A stretch of 64,000 nt of DNA, taken from NCBI RefSeq assembly GCF_025823185.1, contig NZ_JACKVK010000001.1, positions 495,027 to 559,026 of the forward strand, read 5' to 3'. Origin of the DNA: Mycobacterium yunnanensis. Lineage in GTDB: Bacteria > Actinomycetota > Actinomycetes > Mycobacteriales > Mycobacteriaceae. Positions 37,879 to 46,242 of the stretch are shown piece after piece. Each line of letters starts with the position of its first letter. Within the stretch, counting starts at the first letter, position 1. The notes under the pieces are model-generated. The model was not told the origin of the DNA, made no database searches, and saw only the letters and a program-made list of their open reading frames with translations. A program made the position numbers and the translations under genes.

Positions 37879-38967
37879 GTGATCACCAACTCGGATCTAC
37901 TCGAGCACATCGCGCGGGAGAGCGCGCTGGCGTCTGGTGCACCGGCGTTCCCCGACGAGCGGGTCGCCGTCGAACTGGACAGGCTCTACGGTCTCAGCGG
38001 TCAGCTGACCCGCATACCCACCGAGAAGGACGACACGTTCCGCCTCTCCACGGCCGGAGGGTCGTTCCTCGTCAAGATTGCCCCAGCGTCGGAGAGCGCG
38101 CAGATCGTCAACCTGCAATCCGCCGTCATGCTGCACCTGGAGGAGTCGACCGAGCCGATTCCGACCCAGCGCTTGATCCGCGGAGTACGTGGTCAGACCG
38201 AGTCCCCCGTCGTCGACGGCGACGGCAACGTGCGCATCCTGCGCGTTCTGAGCTACCTCGAGGGAAGTCTTCTCGCCACCGTGCAGCCGACATCCGCGCA
38301 GTTCGCCGGTGTGGGTGCGATGCTGGCCCGACTGGATCGCGCGCTGGGCGACTTCACCCACCCGGAGGACTCCCGTCTTCTGATTTGGGATCTCAAGAAC
38401 TTCTCTCACATGAGACCGTTGATGGAATGGGTCACCGACCGCGACGACACGAGCATGGCCACGTGGATCTTCGACCAGTTCGACGCCCACGTCGCGTCCC
38501 GGATCAACGGCCTGGACGCCCAGATGATTCACGGCGACTTCAGCCCCTTCAACGTCGTCGTCGATCCGGCGTCCGAGGAGTTCGTCACGGGGATCATCGA
38601 CTTCGGCGACGTCGTTCGCAGCCCGATCGTGTTCGAACTCAGTGTCGCGGTCGCCAACCAGATCGGCGCCGACGAGCGGCGGCCGTGGGCCAGTGCAGTG
38701 GAGATCGTGCGCGGTTACCGGCAGGAGCGTCCCGTGGCAGCCGATGAGGTGGCACTGCTGGCCATCACCGGACCCGCCCGATTACTCCTGCGGGCGTTGA
38801 TCTTCGGCTGGCGCGCCGCGCTGCATCCCGACAGTCGCGACTACGGACTGTCGCATTCTGCTCTCGACTGGAAGCGGCTGCGGTGCGCGATGTCGGTAGC
38901 CACCCCGACCGTCCACGCCATGCTCGAGTCCACCGGCACACCAGCCTCACCGACAGGAAGGGAATGA
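37879..38967 (+). CDS. APH-fold small-molecule kinase (hydroxylysine/ethanolamine kinase-like)
   Basis: A 362-residue phosphotransferase of the aminoglycoside phosphotransferase/choline kinase fold. The ATP Lys is in TAGGSFLVKIAPAS, the Brenner catalytic motif is MIHGDFSPFNVVVDP (near 217) and the metal Asp is in IIDFGDVVRS (near 241). It is followed by a class III phospho-lyase with a 4-base overlap. This kinase/phospho-lyase pairing is known for human HYKK-PHYKPL (hydroxylysine) and for ethanolamine-phosphate metabolism, so an amino-alcohol substrate is likely. I chose GTG 37879, with GGAG upstream; an ATG at 37837 would add 14 residues. Confidence 0.8.
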   Translation: MITNSDLLEHIARESALASGAPAFPDERVAVELDRLYGLSGQLTRIPTEKDDTFRLSTAGGSFLVKIAPASESAQIVNLQSAVMLHLEESTEPIPTQRLIRGVRGQTESPVVDGDGNVRILRVLSYLEGSLLATVQPTSAQFAGVGAMLARLDRALGDFTHPEDSRLLIWDLKNFSHMRPLMEWVTDRDDTSMATWIFDQFDAHVASRINGLDAQMIHGDFSPFNVVVDPASEEFVTGIIDFGDVVRSPIVFELSVAVANQIGADERRPWASAVEIVRGYRQERPVAADEVALLAITGPARLLLRALIFGWRAALHPDSRDYGLSHSALDWKRLRCAMSVATPTVHAMLESTGTPASPTGRE

Positions 38968-40340
38968 CCGTGACCGCGTCCCTCAACCCCAAGGCTCCCG
39001 CACCCAGGGCATCCGAGCCGATGGTGAACGGGTTCGATCCGTCACGCATCGAGGAATTGCCGCCGCGCGCACGCCAACAGGTCGGCGACCGGCAACGGCT
39101 TCTCGGGCCCGGATATCGACTGTTCTACGACGACCCCGTCGAAATCGTCCGCGGCGCAGGCACGTTGCTCTACGACGCCGACGGCAACGACTACCTCGAC
39201 GTGTACAACAACGTCACGAGCGTCGGTCATTGCCACCCCTACGTCGTCGACGCGGTACACCGGCAACTCTCCACGCTGAACACCAACACCCGCTACATTC
39301 AGCAGTCGATCCTCAGCTACAGCGAACAATTCCTGGGCACCATGCCCGCCGAGCTCGGGCACGTCATGTTCACCTGCACGGGTTCGGAAGCCAACGATCT
39401 CGCCATGCGAGTGGCCCGGTACTACACCGGCAACCACGGCGTCATCGTGACCTCCGGCGCTTACCACGGCCTCACGGCCGACGTGTCGGCCTTCTCACCG
39501 TCCCTCGGTGTCGGCGTCCCGCTCGGTCCGCACGTCCGCACGATCAGTGCTCCCGATCGCCTGCGGCACGGCGGCGACGACGGCGTGGTCGAGGCCATGC
39601 GGCGCGAAATACGAGACGCCGTCGCCGACCTGCAGCGCCACGGCTTCGGGGTCGCGGCGTTCATCGCCGACATGATCTTCTCCTCCGACGGCATCTTCGC
39701 CGACCCGGTGGGCTTCCTCCAGCCGATCATCGACGAGGTCCACGACGCAGGCGGTCTGTTCATCGCCGACGAGGTGCAACCAGGGTTTGGGCGTACCGGC
39801 CAACATTGGTGGGGCTTTCAACGTCACGGGCTGGTTCCCGACATCATGACCACCGGCAAGCCGATGGGCAACGGCATACCCATCGCCGCCGCCGCCTTCC
39901 GGCCCGAACTGCTCACCGAGTTCGGCCGCAACATCAGGTACTTCAACACCTTTGGCGGCAACTCGGTGTCCATCGCCGCCGCCCAGGCCGTACTGGACGT
40001 GATCAACGACGAGGGCCTGATCGCCAACGCCGAGAAGGTCGGCAACTACATCATGTCCGAGATCTCGACGCTCACCGCCGACTACGAACAGATCGCCGAA
40101 GTGCGTGGCGCGGGGTTGTTCGTCGGCGTGGACATCGTGGCCGACCGTGAGTCCAACACCCCCGACGGGGAGTCGACCATGCGCGTGGTCAACAACATGC
40201 GACGCCGACGCGTGCTGATCTCAGCGTCCGGGCCACGGGGCAGCGTCCTCAAGGTCCGCCCGCCGCTGCCGTTCTCGATCGGCGACGCGGATCGCATGCT
40301 GGAGAACCTGGCCGTCGTCCTAGCCGAAGAACTTCATTGA
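38964..40340 (+). CDS. Class III PLP-dependent phospho-lyase (ETNPPL/PHYKPL-like)
   Basis: A 458-residue class III aminotransferase-fold enzyme. The PLP Lys is K299 in TTGKPMGNGIP. Diagnostic blocks, DVYNNVTSVGHCHPYVVDAV, FNTFGGNSVS, VRGAGLFVGVDIV and VLKVRPPLPFSIGDADR, match the AGXT2L subgroup (ethanolamine-phosphate and 5-phosphohydroxylysine phospho-lyases) rather than ordinary omega-transaminases. These enzymes eliminate phosphate and ammonia, leaving an aldehyde. The ATG overlaps the kinase stop (ATGA) and has AGGAAGGGA before it, so substrate phosphorylation and elimination are coupled. The dehydrogenases nearby would oxidise the aldehyde. Exact substrate is not determined. Confidence 0.85.
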   Translation: MTVTASLNPKAPAPRASEPMVNGFDPSRIEELPPRARQQVGDRQRLLGPGYRLFYDDPVEIVRGAGTLLYDADGNDYLDVYNNVTSVGHCHPYVVDAVHRQLSTLNTNTRYIQQSILSYSEQFLGTMPAELGHVMFTCTGSEANDLAMRVARYYTGNHGVIVTSGAYHGLTADVSAFSPSLGVGVPLGPHVRTISAPDRLRHGGDDGVVEAMRREIRDAVADLQRHGFGVAAFIADMIFSSDGIFADPVGFLQPIIDEVHDAGGLFIADEVQPGFGRTGQHWWGFQRHGLVPDIMTTGKPMGNGIPIAAAAFRPELLTEFGRNIRYFNTFGGNSVSIAAAQAVLDVINDEGLIANAEKVGNYIMSEISTLTADYEQIAEVRGAGLFVGVDIVADRESNTPDGESTMRVVNNMRRRRVLISASGPRGSVLKVRPPLPFSIGDADRMLENLAVVLAEELH

Positions 40341-43222
40341 GCGGAGACGTCGCAGAATTGCTCGCCGGCAGCGGGGTCGACGTCGACGTCAGCAGCAGGC
40401 GGCTCGCCGAGTACAGCTACGACGCGTCGAACTACCGCGTCGCGCCGCTGGCCGTTGCGTTTCCGCGCCACGCCGAGGACGTCAGCCGCCTCGTCGCGAC
40501 GTGTCGACGAGCCGGTGTGCCCGTCGTCGCGCGCGGGGGTGGAACGTCGATGGCCGGCAACGCGATTGGTCGAGGTGTCGTCATCGACACCTCACGCCAC
40601 ATGAACTCGATCGTGTCCATCGACGCGGCCAGCCGGACTGCCGTCGTCGAGCCGGGGGTCGTGCTGTCCCAGCTCACGGACGCGGTCGAACGGCACACCG
40701 GTAACCGCCTCACCTTCGCACCGGACCCGTCGAGCAAGAACCGCGCCACGATCGGAGGATCGATAGGCAACGACGCGTGCGGCAACCACTCCGTTCGCTA
40801 CGGCCGCACCGGCGACCACGTGGTGTCCCTCGACGTGGTGCTCGCCGACGGAACACGACTGACCGCCACCCGCACCGCGCTGCGTGCCACCGACTCCGAC
40901 GACGTGGCCGCAGTCGAGCGGGCCAGTCAGCTGACCGCCGACCTCAAGGCCCTCGCCACCGGGTACATGGCTCAGTTCCGTCTCGAGTTGGGCCGCATTC
41001 CGCGGCAGGTGTCGGGCTTTCACTTGGCAAACCTGCTGCCGGAGAACGGTTTCGACGTCGCCCGCGCACTCGTCGGCAGCGAGGGAACGTGCGCCATCGT
41101 GGTGGGCGCCACCATGCAGTTGGTGGACGTGCCGTCGTCGGCGCTGCTGCTCATCGTGGCCTACGACGACGTGGTGGATGCCGCGCGCGACGTGACGACC
41201 ATCCTGAAGTACTCCCCGGCCGCGATCGAGGGCATCGACGAACAGATCGTGGCGACCATGAGGGCTCGTCGCGGTCCGGACTCGGTGTCCGAACTGCCGG
41301 CTGGGCGGGCATGGCTCTACGTCGACCTCGACGGGGAGGACGACGTCGCCGTCGAGGCGCAGTCGAGGAAGCTCCAGGGCGAGCTTCGGGCTCTTGGGCG
41401 AGCGCTGGACTGCCGCGAGGTGCGCGATCCCGTCGAGCGCAGGAAGTTGTGGCGCGTTCGGGAGGACGGGGCGGGGCTGTCATCCCGGCTGGAGTTGCCC
41501 GACGGGTCGAGCGTCACGTCGTGGCCGGGTTGGGAGGACTCCGCGGTCGCCCCGGAAGATCTCGCCGACTACCTCGCCGACTTCCGGTCATTGCTCGAAC
41601 GGCACGGTCTCATCGGGGTGATGTACGGCCACTTCGGCGCCGGGTGCATGCACATCCGCATCACCTTCGACCAACGGACTCCGGAGGGCCGGCAGGTGAT
41701 GTCGGACTTCCTCACCGCTGCCGCTCGTCTCGTGGTCCGCCACGGCGGCACGCTGTCCGGAGAACACGGCGACGGACGGGCCCGCTCCGAGCTCCTGCCC
41801 GAGATGTACTCGCCGACCATCATGGAGGCCTTCTCGGCCTTCAAGCGTCTCTTCGACCCGACCAACGTCCTCAACCCCGGCATGATCGTCGACCCCGAAC
41901 CGGTCACGAACTCGTTGGCGCTGGCGGACATTCCCGCGTTGCCGTGGCAGACGACCTTCGTTCTGCACGACGCGAACGGGTCGGGGAGCGGAGGGTTCGC
42001 CGAGGCCGTCCAGAGCTGCATCGGCGTCGGACGGTGCCGCTCGCACGGCAGCGGTGTCATGTGCCCCAGTTACCGGGCCACCGGCGACGAGAAGGACTCC
42101 ACGCGCGGGCGTGCCCGTGTTCTCCAAGACATGGTGCGCGGCGCAACGAGCGCCGAGGAGGGGTGGGCGTCGCAGGACGTGCGCGAGGCACTCGATCTGT
42201 GCCTGTCGTGCAAGGCATGCTCGTCGGACTGCCCGACCGGCGTCGACATGGCGACCTACAAGGCCGAGTTCCTCGACCACCACTACCGCGGGCGGCTGCG
42301 TCCCGTGGCGCACTATTCGCTGGGCTGGTTGCCGCGATGGCTGGCGGTGACGTCGCGGATGGCCCCTCTCGTCAACGCCGTGTTGGCCAGTCCAATGCGC
42401 CCGGTGGGACTTCGCCTGGGCGGCTTGACCACCGAGCGACCGCTGCCGAGCTTCGCCTCCCGGCGCCAACTTCGACGCGAGCTGGCACCTCATCGCAATG
42501 GGGATGGCGACGTCGTCCTCGTGGTGGACTCCTTCACGAAGGGCTTCCGGCCCGACGTGGCCGGGGCGGCCCTGCGGGTCGTGGCGGACGCCGGGCACCG
42601 TGCCGACGTGCGTACCGACGTCTGTTGCGGTCTGACGTGGATCTCCACCGGACAGCTCCATCAAGCCAGAAAGCGACTGCGTCGCACCGCCGCATCGCTC
42701 GACGACGGGTCCGACCGCGTGATCGTCGTCCCCGAGCCGAGTTGCGCTGCAGCTCTGCGCAAGGACCTACCCGAACTCGTCGACTCGCCCGCCGCGCATC
42801 GTGTGGCGCGACGGGTCCAGAGCTTCGCCGAATACGTCAGCGCTCGACGCGACGCCGGCTGGACACCGAGTGCGGCGCTGCCGACGTCGGTGACCGTACA
42901 AACCCACTGTCACGAATACGCCGTCTTCGGAGCCGCCACCCAGGTGCGCGCGTTGAAGGCCGTCGGAATCGACGACGTCCACGAAGCCACCGGATGTTGC
43001 GGCGTCGCAGGCAACTTCGGTTTCGAGCGGCAACACTTCGACGTCAGCATGGCCGTCGCCGAGCAGGCGCTCGCGCCGGCGTTGAGGGCACGTCCGGATG
43101 CCGTCGTCCTCACCGACGGGTTCAGCTGCCACATGCAGGCCCGGCAACTCACCGAGAATCCTTCGCCGAGTGCCTCGCGGCATCTCGCGCAGATCCTCGA
43201 TCCGCTCGAACGACAGGAGTAG
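40337..43222 (+). CDS. YdiJ-like FAD-binding/4Fe-4S oxidoreductase (D-2-hydroxyacid dehydrogenase)
   Basis: A 961-residue fusion protein. The N-terminal FAD_binding_4 domain (VVARGGGTSMAGNAIGRGVV, TIGGSIGNDACGNHSVRYGR) is followed by the FAD-oxidase C domain (GVMYGHFGAGCMHIRITFD, SGEHGDGRARS), two Fe-S clusters (CIGVGRCRSHGSGVMCPSYR near 560; CLSCKACSSDCPTGVDMATY near 622) and a GlpC/CCG-type domain (ATGCCGVAGNFGFERQHF). This is the architecture of E. coli YdiJ and D-2-hydroxyglutarate dehydrogenases. It starts with TTG inside the upstream stop (TTGA). In a hydroxylysine/aminoadipate pathway it could convert D-2-hydroxyglutarate to 2-oxoglutarate (inference). Confidence 0.85.
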   Translation: MSGDVAELLAGSGVDVDVSSRRLAEYSYDASNYRVAPLAVAFPRHAEDVSRLVATCRRAGVPVVARGGGTSMAGNAIGRGVVIDTSRHMNSIVSIDAASRTAVVEPGVVLSQLTDAVERHTGNRLTFAPDPSSKNRATIGGSIGNDACGNHSVRYGRTGDHVVSLDVVLADGTRLTATRTALRATDSDDVAAVERASQLTADLKALATGYMAQFRLELGRIPRQVSGFHLANLLPENGFDVARALVGSEGTCAIVVGATMQLVDVPSSALLLIVAYDDVVDAARDVTTILKYSPAAIEGIDEQIVATMRARRGPDSVSELPAGRAWLYVDLDGEDDVAVEAQSRKLQGELRALGRALDCREVRDPVERRKLWRVREDGAGLSSRLELPDGSSVTSWPGWEDSAVAPEDLADYLADFRSLLERHGLIGVMYGHFGAGCMHIRITFDQRTPEGRQVMSDFLTAAARLVVRHGGTLSGEHGDGRARSELLPEMYSPTIMEAFSAFKRLFDPTNVLNPGMIVDPEPVTNSLALADIPALPWQTTFVLHDANGSGSGGFAEAVQSCIGVGRCRSHGSGVMCPSYRATGDEKDSTRGRARVLQDMVRGATSAEEGWASQDVREALDLCLSCKACSSDCPTGVDMATYKAEFLDHHYRGRLRPVAHYSLGWLPRWLAVTSRMAPLVNAVLASPMRPVGLRLGGLTTERPLPSFASRRQLRRELAPHRNGDGDVVLVVDSFTKGFRPDVAGAALRVVADAGHRADVRTDVCCGLTWISTGQLHQARKRLRRTAASLDDGSDRVIVVPEPSCAAALRKDLPELVDSPAAHRVARRVQSFAEYVSARRDAGWTPSAALPTSVTVQTHCHEYAVFGAATQVRALKAVGIDDVHEATGCCGVAGNFGFERQHFDVSMAVAEQALAPALRARPDAVVLTDGFSCHMQARQLTENPSPSASRHLAQILDPLERQE

Positions 43223-43228
43223 ACACCC

Positions 43229-44725
43229 ATGACCGCACCGACCACCACCGTCGAGTCGACGTCGTCTCGCCCGGCCGTCGCCTCGATTCCGACGGGGCTG
43301 CTGATTGACGGGCAATGGAGGGACGCCGTCGGCGGACGAGTGTTCGACGTCGAGAACCCGGCGACGGGCGAGGTGCTGGCCGCCGTCGCCGACGCCGATC
43401 CGGCCGACGGAGACGCCGCGCTGGCGGCTGCGGTACGGGCACAGGCGTCGTGGGCGGGTACCTCGCCGCGGTATCGCAGCGAGATCTTGCGTCGCGCTTA
43501 CGATTTGGTGATGTCCCGCCAGGATTGGCTGGCCGAGGTGATGACCCTCGAGATGGGCAAACCGCTCGCCGAGGCGAAGGGTGAAGTCGCCTACGCGGCC
43601 GAGTTCTTGCGGTGGTTCTCCGAGGAGGCGGTACGAATCTCCGGTGACCACACCACCACGGGGGACGGCGCGAACCGCATCATCGTGACCCGCGGACCGG
43701 TCGGCCCGTGCGTGCTCATCACGCCATGGAACTTTCCCCTGGCCATGGGCACGCGCAAGATCGCTCCCGCGGTCGCCGCCGGCTGCACGATGGTGCTCAA
43801 GCCGGCCCCCCAAACTCCGCTGAGTTCCCTGGCTTTGGCCGGGATTCTGCAGGAGGCCGGCCTGCCCGACGGTGTGCTCAACGTCGTCAACACCACGGAC
43901 GCGGCAACGGTGGTAGAGCGGTGGATGAGCAGCGGCAAGGCCAGAAAGGTGAGCTTCACCGGCTCCACCGGGGTGGGCAAGCTGCTGTTGCGGCGGGCCG
44001 CCGACACGGTGATGCGGTCCTCGATGGAACTGGGTGGGAACGCCCCGTTCATCGTCTGTGCGGACGCCGACGTCGACGTCGCGGTGGACGGTGCGATGGC
44101 CGCGAAGATGCGCAACATGGGGGAGGCGTGCACCGCGGCCAACCGCATGTACGTTCACCGCGACGTCGCCGCGACGTTCTCCGAACGGCTGGCCGCGCGG
44201 ATGGCGGCGTTGACGGTGGGCAACGGACTCGACGACGGCACCGAGGTGGGGCCGTTGATCGACTCGGCGGGCCGAGCGAAGGTGCAGCGACTCGTCGACG
44301 ACGCGTTGGCGCGCGGCGCGACCGCGCTGACCGGTGGTCGGCTGCCCGAGGGACCGGGCTACTTCTATCCACCGACCGTCCTGGCCGACGTCTCCGCCGA
44401 CTCCGACCTGATGACCACCGAGGTGTTCGGACCCGTGGCCCCGGTCATCCCCTTCGACGACGAGGACGACGTCGTCGACCGCGCGAACGACACCGACTGG
44501 GGTCTGGTGGGATACGTGTTCACGCAGGACGTCGACCGCGCCTTCGACTTGAGCGAGCGACTCGAGGTGGGCATGGTGGGCGTCAACACCGGAGTGGTGT
44601 CCAACCCGGCCGCTCCGTTCGGTGGGGTGAAGCAGTCCGGTTTGGGGCGCGAAGGCGGCAAGGTCGGCATCGACGAGTTCCTGGAGTACAAGTACCTGGC
44701 GGTTCCTCGACGCCGAGGCCGATGA
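43229..44725 (+). CDS. NAD(P)-dependent aldehyde dehydrogenase, succinate/glutarate-semialdehyde type
   Basis: A 498-residue aldehyde dehydrogenase. Blocks seen: VLITPWNFPLAMGTRKIAPA, SFTGSTGVGKLLLRRA, the Glu motif MELGGNAPFIVCADADVDVA and the catalytic Cys 301 in MGEACTAANRMYVHRDV, with the C-terminal FGGVKQSGLGREGGKVGIDE. The GEACTAANR form and LITPWNFP are typical of GabD-type semialdehyde dehydrogenases. It lies 6 bases after the YdiJ-like gene, with AGGAG before its ATG, and is part of the plus arm. It differs clearly from the PatD-like dehydrogenase of the minus arm, so the pathway probably has two aldehyde steps. Confidence 0.87.
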   Translation: MTAPTTTVESTSSRPAVASIPTGLLIDGQWRDAVGGRVFDVENPATGEVLAAVADADPADGDAALAAAVRAQASWAGTSPRYRSEILRRAYDLVMSRQDWLAEVMTLEMGKPLAEAKGEVAYAAEFLRWFSEEAVRISGDHTTTGDGANRIIVTRGPVGPCVLITPWNFPLAMGTRKIAPAVAAGCTMVLKPAPQTPLSSLALAGILQEAGLPDGVLNVVNTTDAATVVERWMSSGKARKVSFTGSTGVGKLLLRRAADTVMRSSMELGGNAPFIVCADADVDVAVDGAMAAKMRNMGEACTAANRMYVHRDVAATFSERLAARMAALTVGNGLDDGTEVGPLIDSAGRAKVQRLVDDALARGATALTGGRLPEGPGYFYPPTVLADVSADSDLMTTEVFGPVAPVIPFDDEDDVVDRANDTDWGLVGYVFTQDVDRAFDLSERLEVGMVGVNTGVVSNPAAPFGGVKQSGLGREGGKVGIDEFLEYKYLAVPRRRGR

Positions 44726-44750
44726 GACCGTCGCTCCCGGCGGTGCGGTC

Positions 44751-45392
44751 GTGAACGTCGGGGACGAGCCGACGATCACGCAGTGGACGGAGACGTCGTA
44801 CGCGGGGGTCCTGTCCGAGCTGCGTGCCAGTCCCCGGCAGTCGGGGGTGATGCTCGTCGGCGTCGACGGTCGCAGCGGGTCCGGCAAGTCGACGTTCGCG
44901 ACCAACCTGGCACGTGCCGGCGCACGCATCGCCGTCGTCCATACCGACGACATCGCTTGGCACCACTCGTTCTTCGACTGGCATGACCTCCTCGTCGACG
45001 GGGTGCTGGCGCCGCTGAGACGCGACGGGCCACCGGTCGCGTTCAGGCCACCGGCGTGGGACGCTCGCGGTCGGCCGGGCGCCGTCGAGGTACCGGCCGG
45101 CACGGACGTACTCGTCGTCGAGGGTGTCGGCGCATGTCGCGAGCGACTGCGTCACTGGTTCGACGCCACGGTGTGGGTCCAGTCCGACCCCGATCTCGCC
45201 TATCGCCGGGTCCTCGCTCGCGGTGACGATTCGGTCGAGTTCGTCGACGACTGGACGGCGCAGGAGGTGCCCTTCCTGGCGCACGAACGCCCCTGGGCGC
45301 GCGCGACGATGGTCGTATCCGGGGAATTGCGGGGTGCTGGCGGGGGAGAAGTACTACTCGCGCGCGGCGCGGCATCGTTACACCTGGGGTGA
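44751..45392 (+). CDS. P-loop kinase, uridine kinase-like
   Basis: A 213-residue P-loop NTPase with Walker A GVDGRSGSGKSTFATNLA near residue 41, a VHTDDIAWHHSFFDWHD segment typical of uridine kinase/phosphoribulokinase-like proteins, and Walker B-like VLVVEGVGACRERL. Substrate is unknown. It begins 25 bases after the aldehyde dehydrogenase gene and may be the last member of the plus arm, or an independent gene next to tRNA-Leu. It starts with GTG. The C-terminus is Gly/Ala-rich and without a motif. Confidence 0.78.
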   Translation: MNVGDEPTITQWTETSYAGVLSELRASPRQSGVMLVGVDGRSGSGKSTFATNLARAGARIAVVHTDDIAWHHSFFDWHDLLVDGVLAPLRRDGPPVAFRPPAWDARGRPGAVEVPAGTDVLVVEGVGACRERLRHWFDATVWVQSDPDLAYRRVLARGDDSVEFVDDWTAQEVPFLAHERPWARATMVVSGELRGAGGGEVLLARGAASLHLG

Positions 45393-45451
45393 GGGCTCGC
45401 GAAGCCCACCGTCGGACTCTTGCACGACTGAATTACCCTTTGAGCTGCCAC

Positions 45452-45525
45452 GCCCCCATAGCCCAATTGGCAGAGGCAGCGGACTTAAAATCCGCCAAGT
45501 GTCGGTTCGAGTCCGACTGGGGGCA
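45452..45525 (+). tRNA. tRNA-Leu (anticodon UAA), short variable loop
   Basis: A 74-nt cloverleaf: acceptor GCCCCCA/TGGGGGC with A as discriminator, anticodon stem GCGGA/TCCGC around CTTAAAA (anticodon TAA), and T-arm GTCGG-TTCGAGT-CCGAC. The variable region is only CAAGT, so this is a class I shape, unlike the long-arm tRNA-Leu usual in bacteria. The 3' half, from the anticodon loop on, is duplicated exactly at 47810-47854 and served as integration site for a genomic island. The insertion leaves the full tRNA intact. Confidence 0.85.
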
Positions 45526-45528
45526 CCG
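45484..45528 (+). repeat. attL: 45-bp direct repeat (3' half of tRNA-Leu)
   Basis: The left copy runs from the anticodon loop of tRNA-Leu through its 3' end plus three bases. It is identical over 45 bases to 47810-47854 and then diverges at once on both sides, as expected for an integrase core site. Confidence 0.92.
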
Positions 45529-45694
45529 AATAGGGCCTGTTAGATCGGTTTTCGTCTCAAAATCTTTCCCTCTGCAGCCCTTTCACCCCGGCGTCACCCC
45601 GGCGGGCGGCGGGATCGCGGCGGCGGAGTCGCTTCCGTAGCTAACTCGGTCGAAGCTGCGCGGACAGCGTTCCTGGTGGCGGAAGATTCGACCT

Positions 45695-45940
45695 ATGGAC
45701 AGCAATGTGGACCCGTCAGTACAGAGGCTCATCGACCTTACTTATGGCTCGTTCGGCGTTCTCGCTGGAGTCATATTTTTTGTGTGGTTGTTGATAGCGC
45801 TGCTCGCTGCTGCGGTCGCACCTAACGACCGGCCCTGGTCATTCTTTTGGTGCACGTTTCTTCTACTCGGGCCAATCGGCGTCGCGCTTGCGCTTGTCGC
45901 ACCCGCAAGGCCGCAATACGTCAATCACGTCACCGATTAG
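45695..45940 (+). CDS. Small island-encoded membrane protein
   Basis: An 81-residue protein with a polar N-terminus (MDSNVDPSVQRLIDLTYGSF) and two hydrophobic segments, about 18-42 and 50-68. It has no recognised motif. It lies between tRNA-Leu and the integrase remnant inside the island, with a lower-GC composition than genes outside. It may be cargo or a piece of the original mobile element. The reading frame is supported only by its hydrophobic pattern and an ATG at 45695. Confidence 0.5.
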   Translation: MDSNVDPSVQRLIDLTYGSFGVLAGVIFFVWLLIALLAAAVAPNDRPWSFFWCTFLLLGPIGVALALVAPARPQYVNHVTD

Positions 45941-46000
45941 CACCCGTCACGCCGCCACGCGTTACCTCTGGTGCCCTTTCGCAGTCTGTTGAGACTGTCT

Positions 46001-46231
46001 ATGGAGTTTTTCGGCTCATATACCTTCGCGGTCTTACAGCTTTCGGCGGGTACGCACTTCATGCAGGTCTCGAAATGGCTGGGGCACAGCACGTTCACGC
46101 TAACCCTCGACACGTAAGGCGACTACATTCCCGAGCAGGACGGCGGCGCACTGAACACGCTGCCCGAACCACCCGCGCCGGTTCAGCGGACTGCGGTCAG
46201 CAACGTGGTACGCCTGTTTGGGCCAGCCTAA
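46001..46231 (+). pseudogene. Remnant of a tyrosine integrase, with a stop replacing the catalytic Tyr
   Basis: The frame reads AVLQLSAGTHFMQVSKWLGH, STFTLTLDT, a TAA stop at 46115-46117, then GDYIPEQDGGALNTLPEPPA to a final TAA at 46229-46231. This is the C-terminal end of an actinophage-type tyrosine recombinase: WLGHS carries the conserved His, and L-D-T should be followed by the nucleophilic Tyr (TAC or TAT), here TAA. The upstream catalytic domain is missing or unrecognisable; only its last part (TFAVLQLSAG) remains. It is next to attL in the island, the normal place for the integrase. Confidence 0.82.
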
Positions 46232-46242
46232 GGGATCATCCA

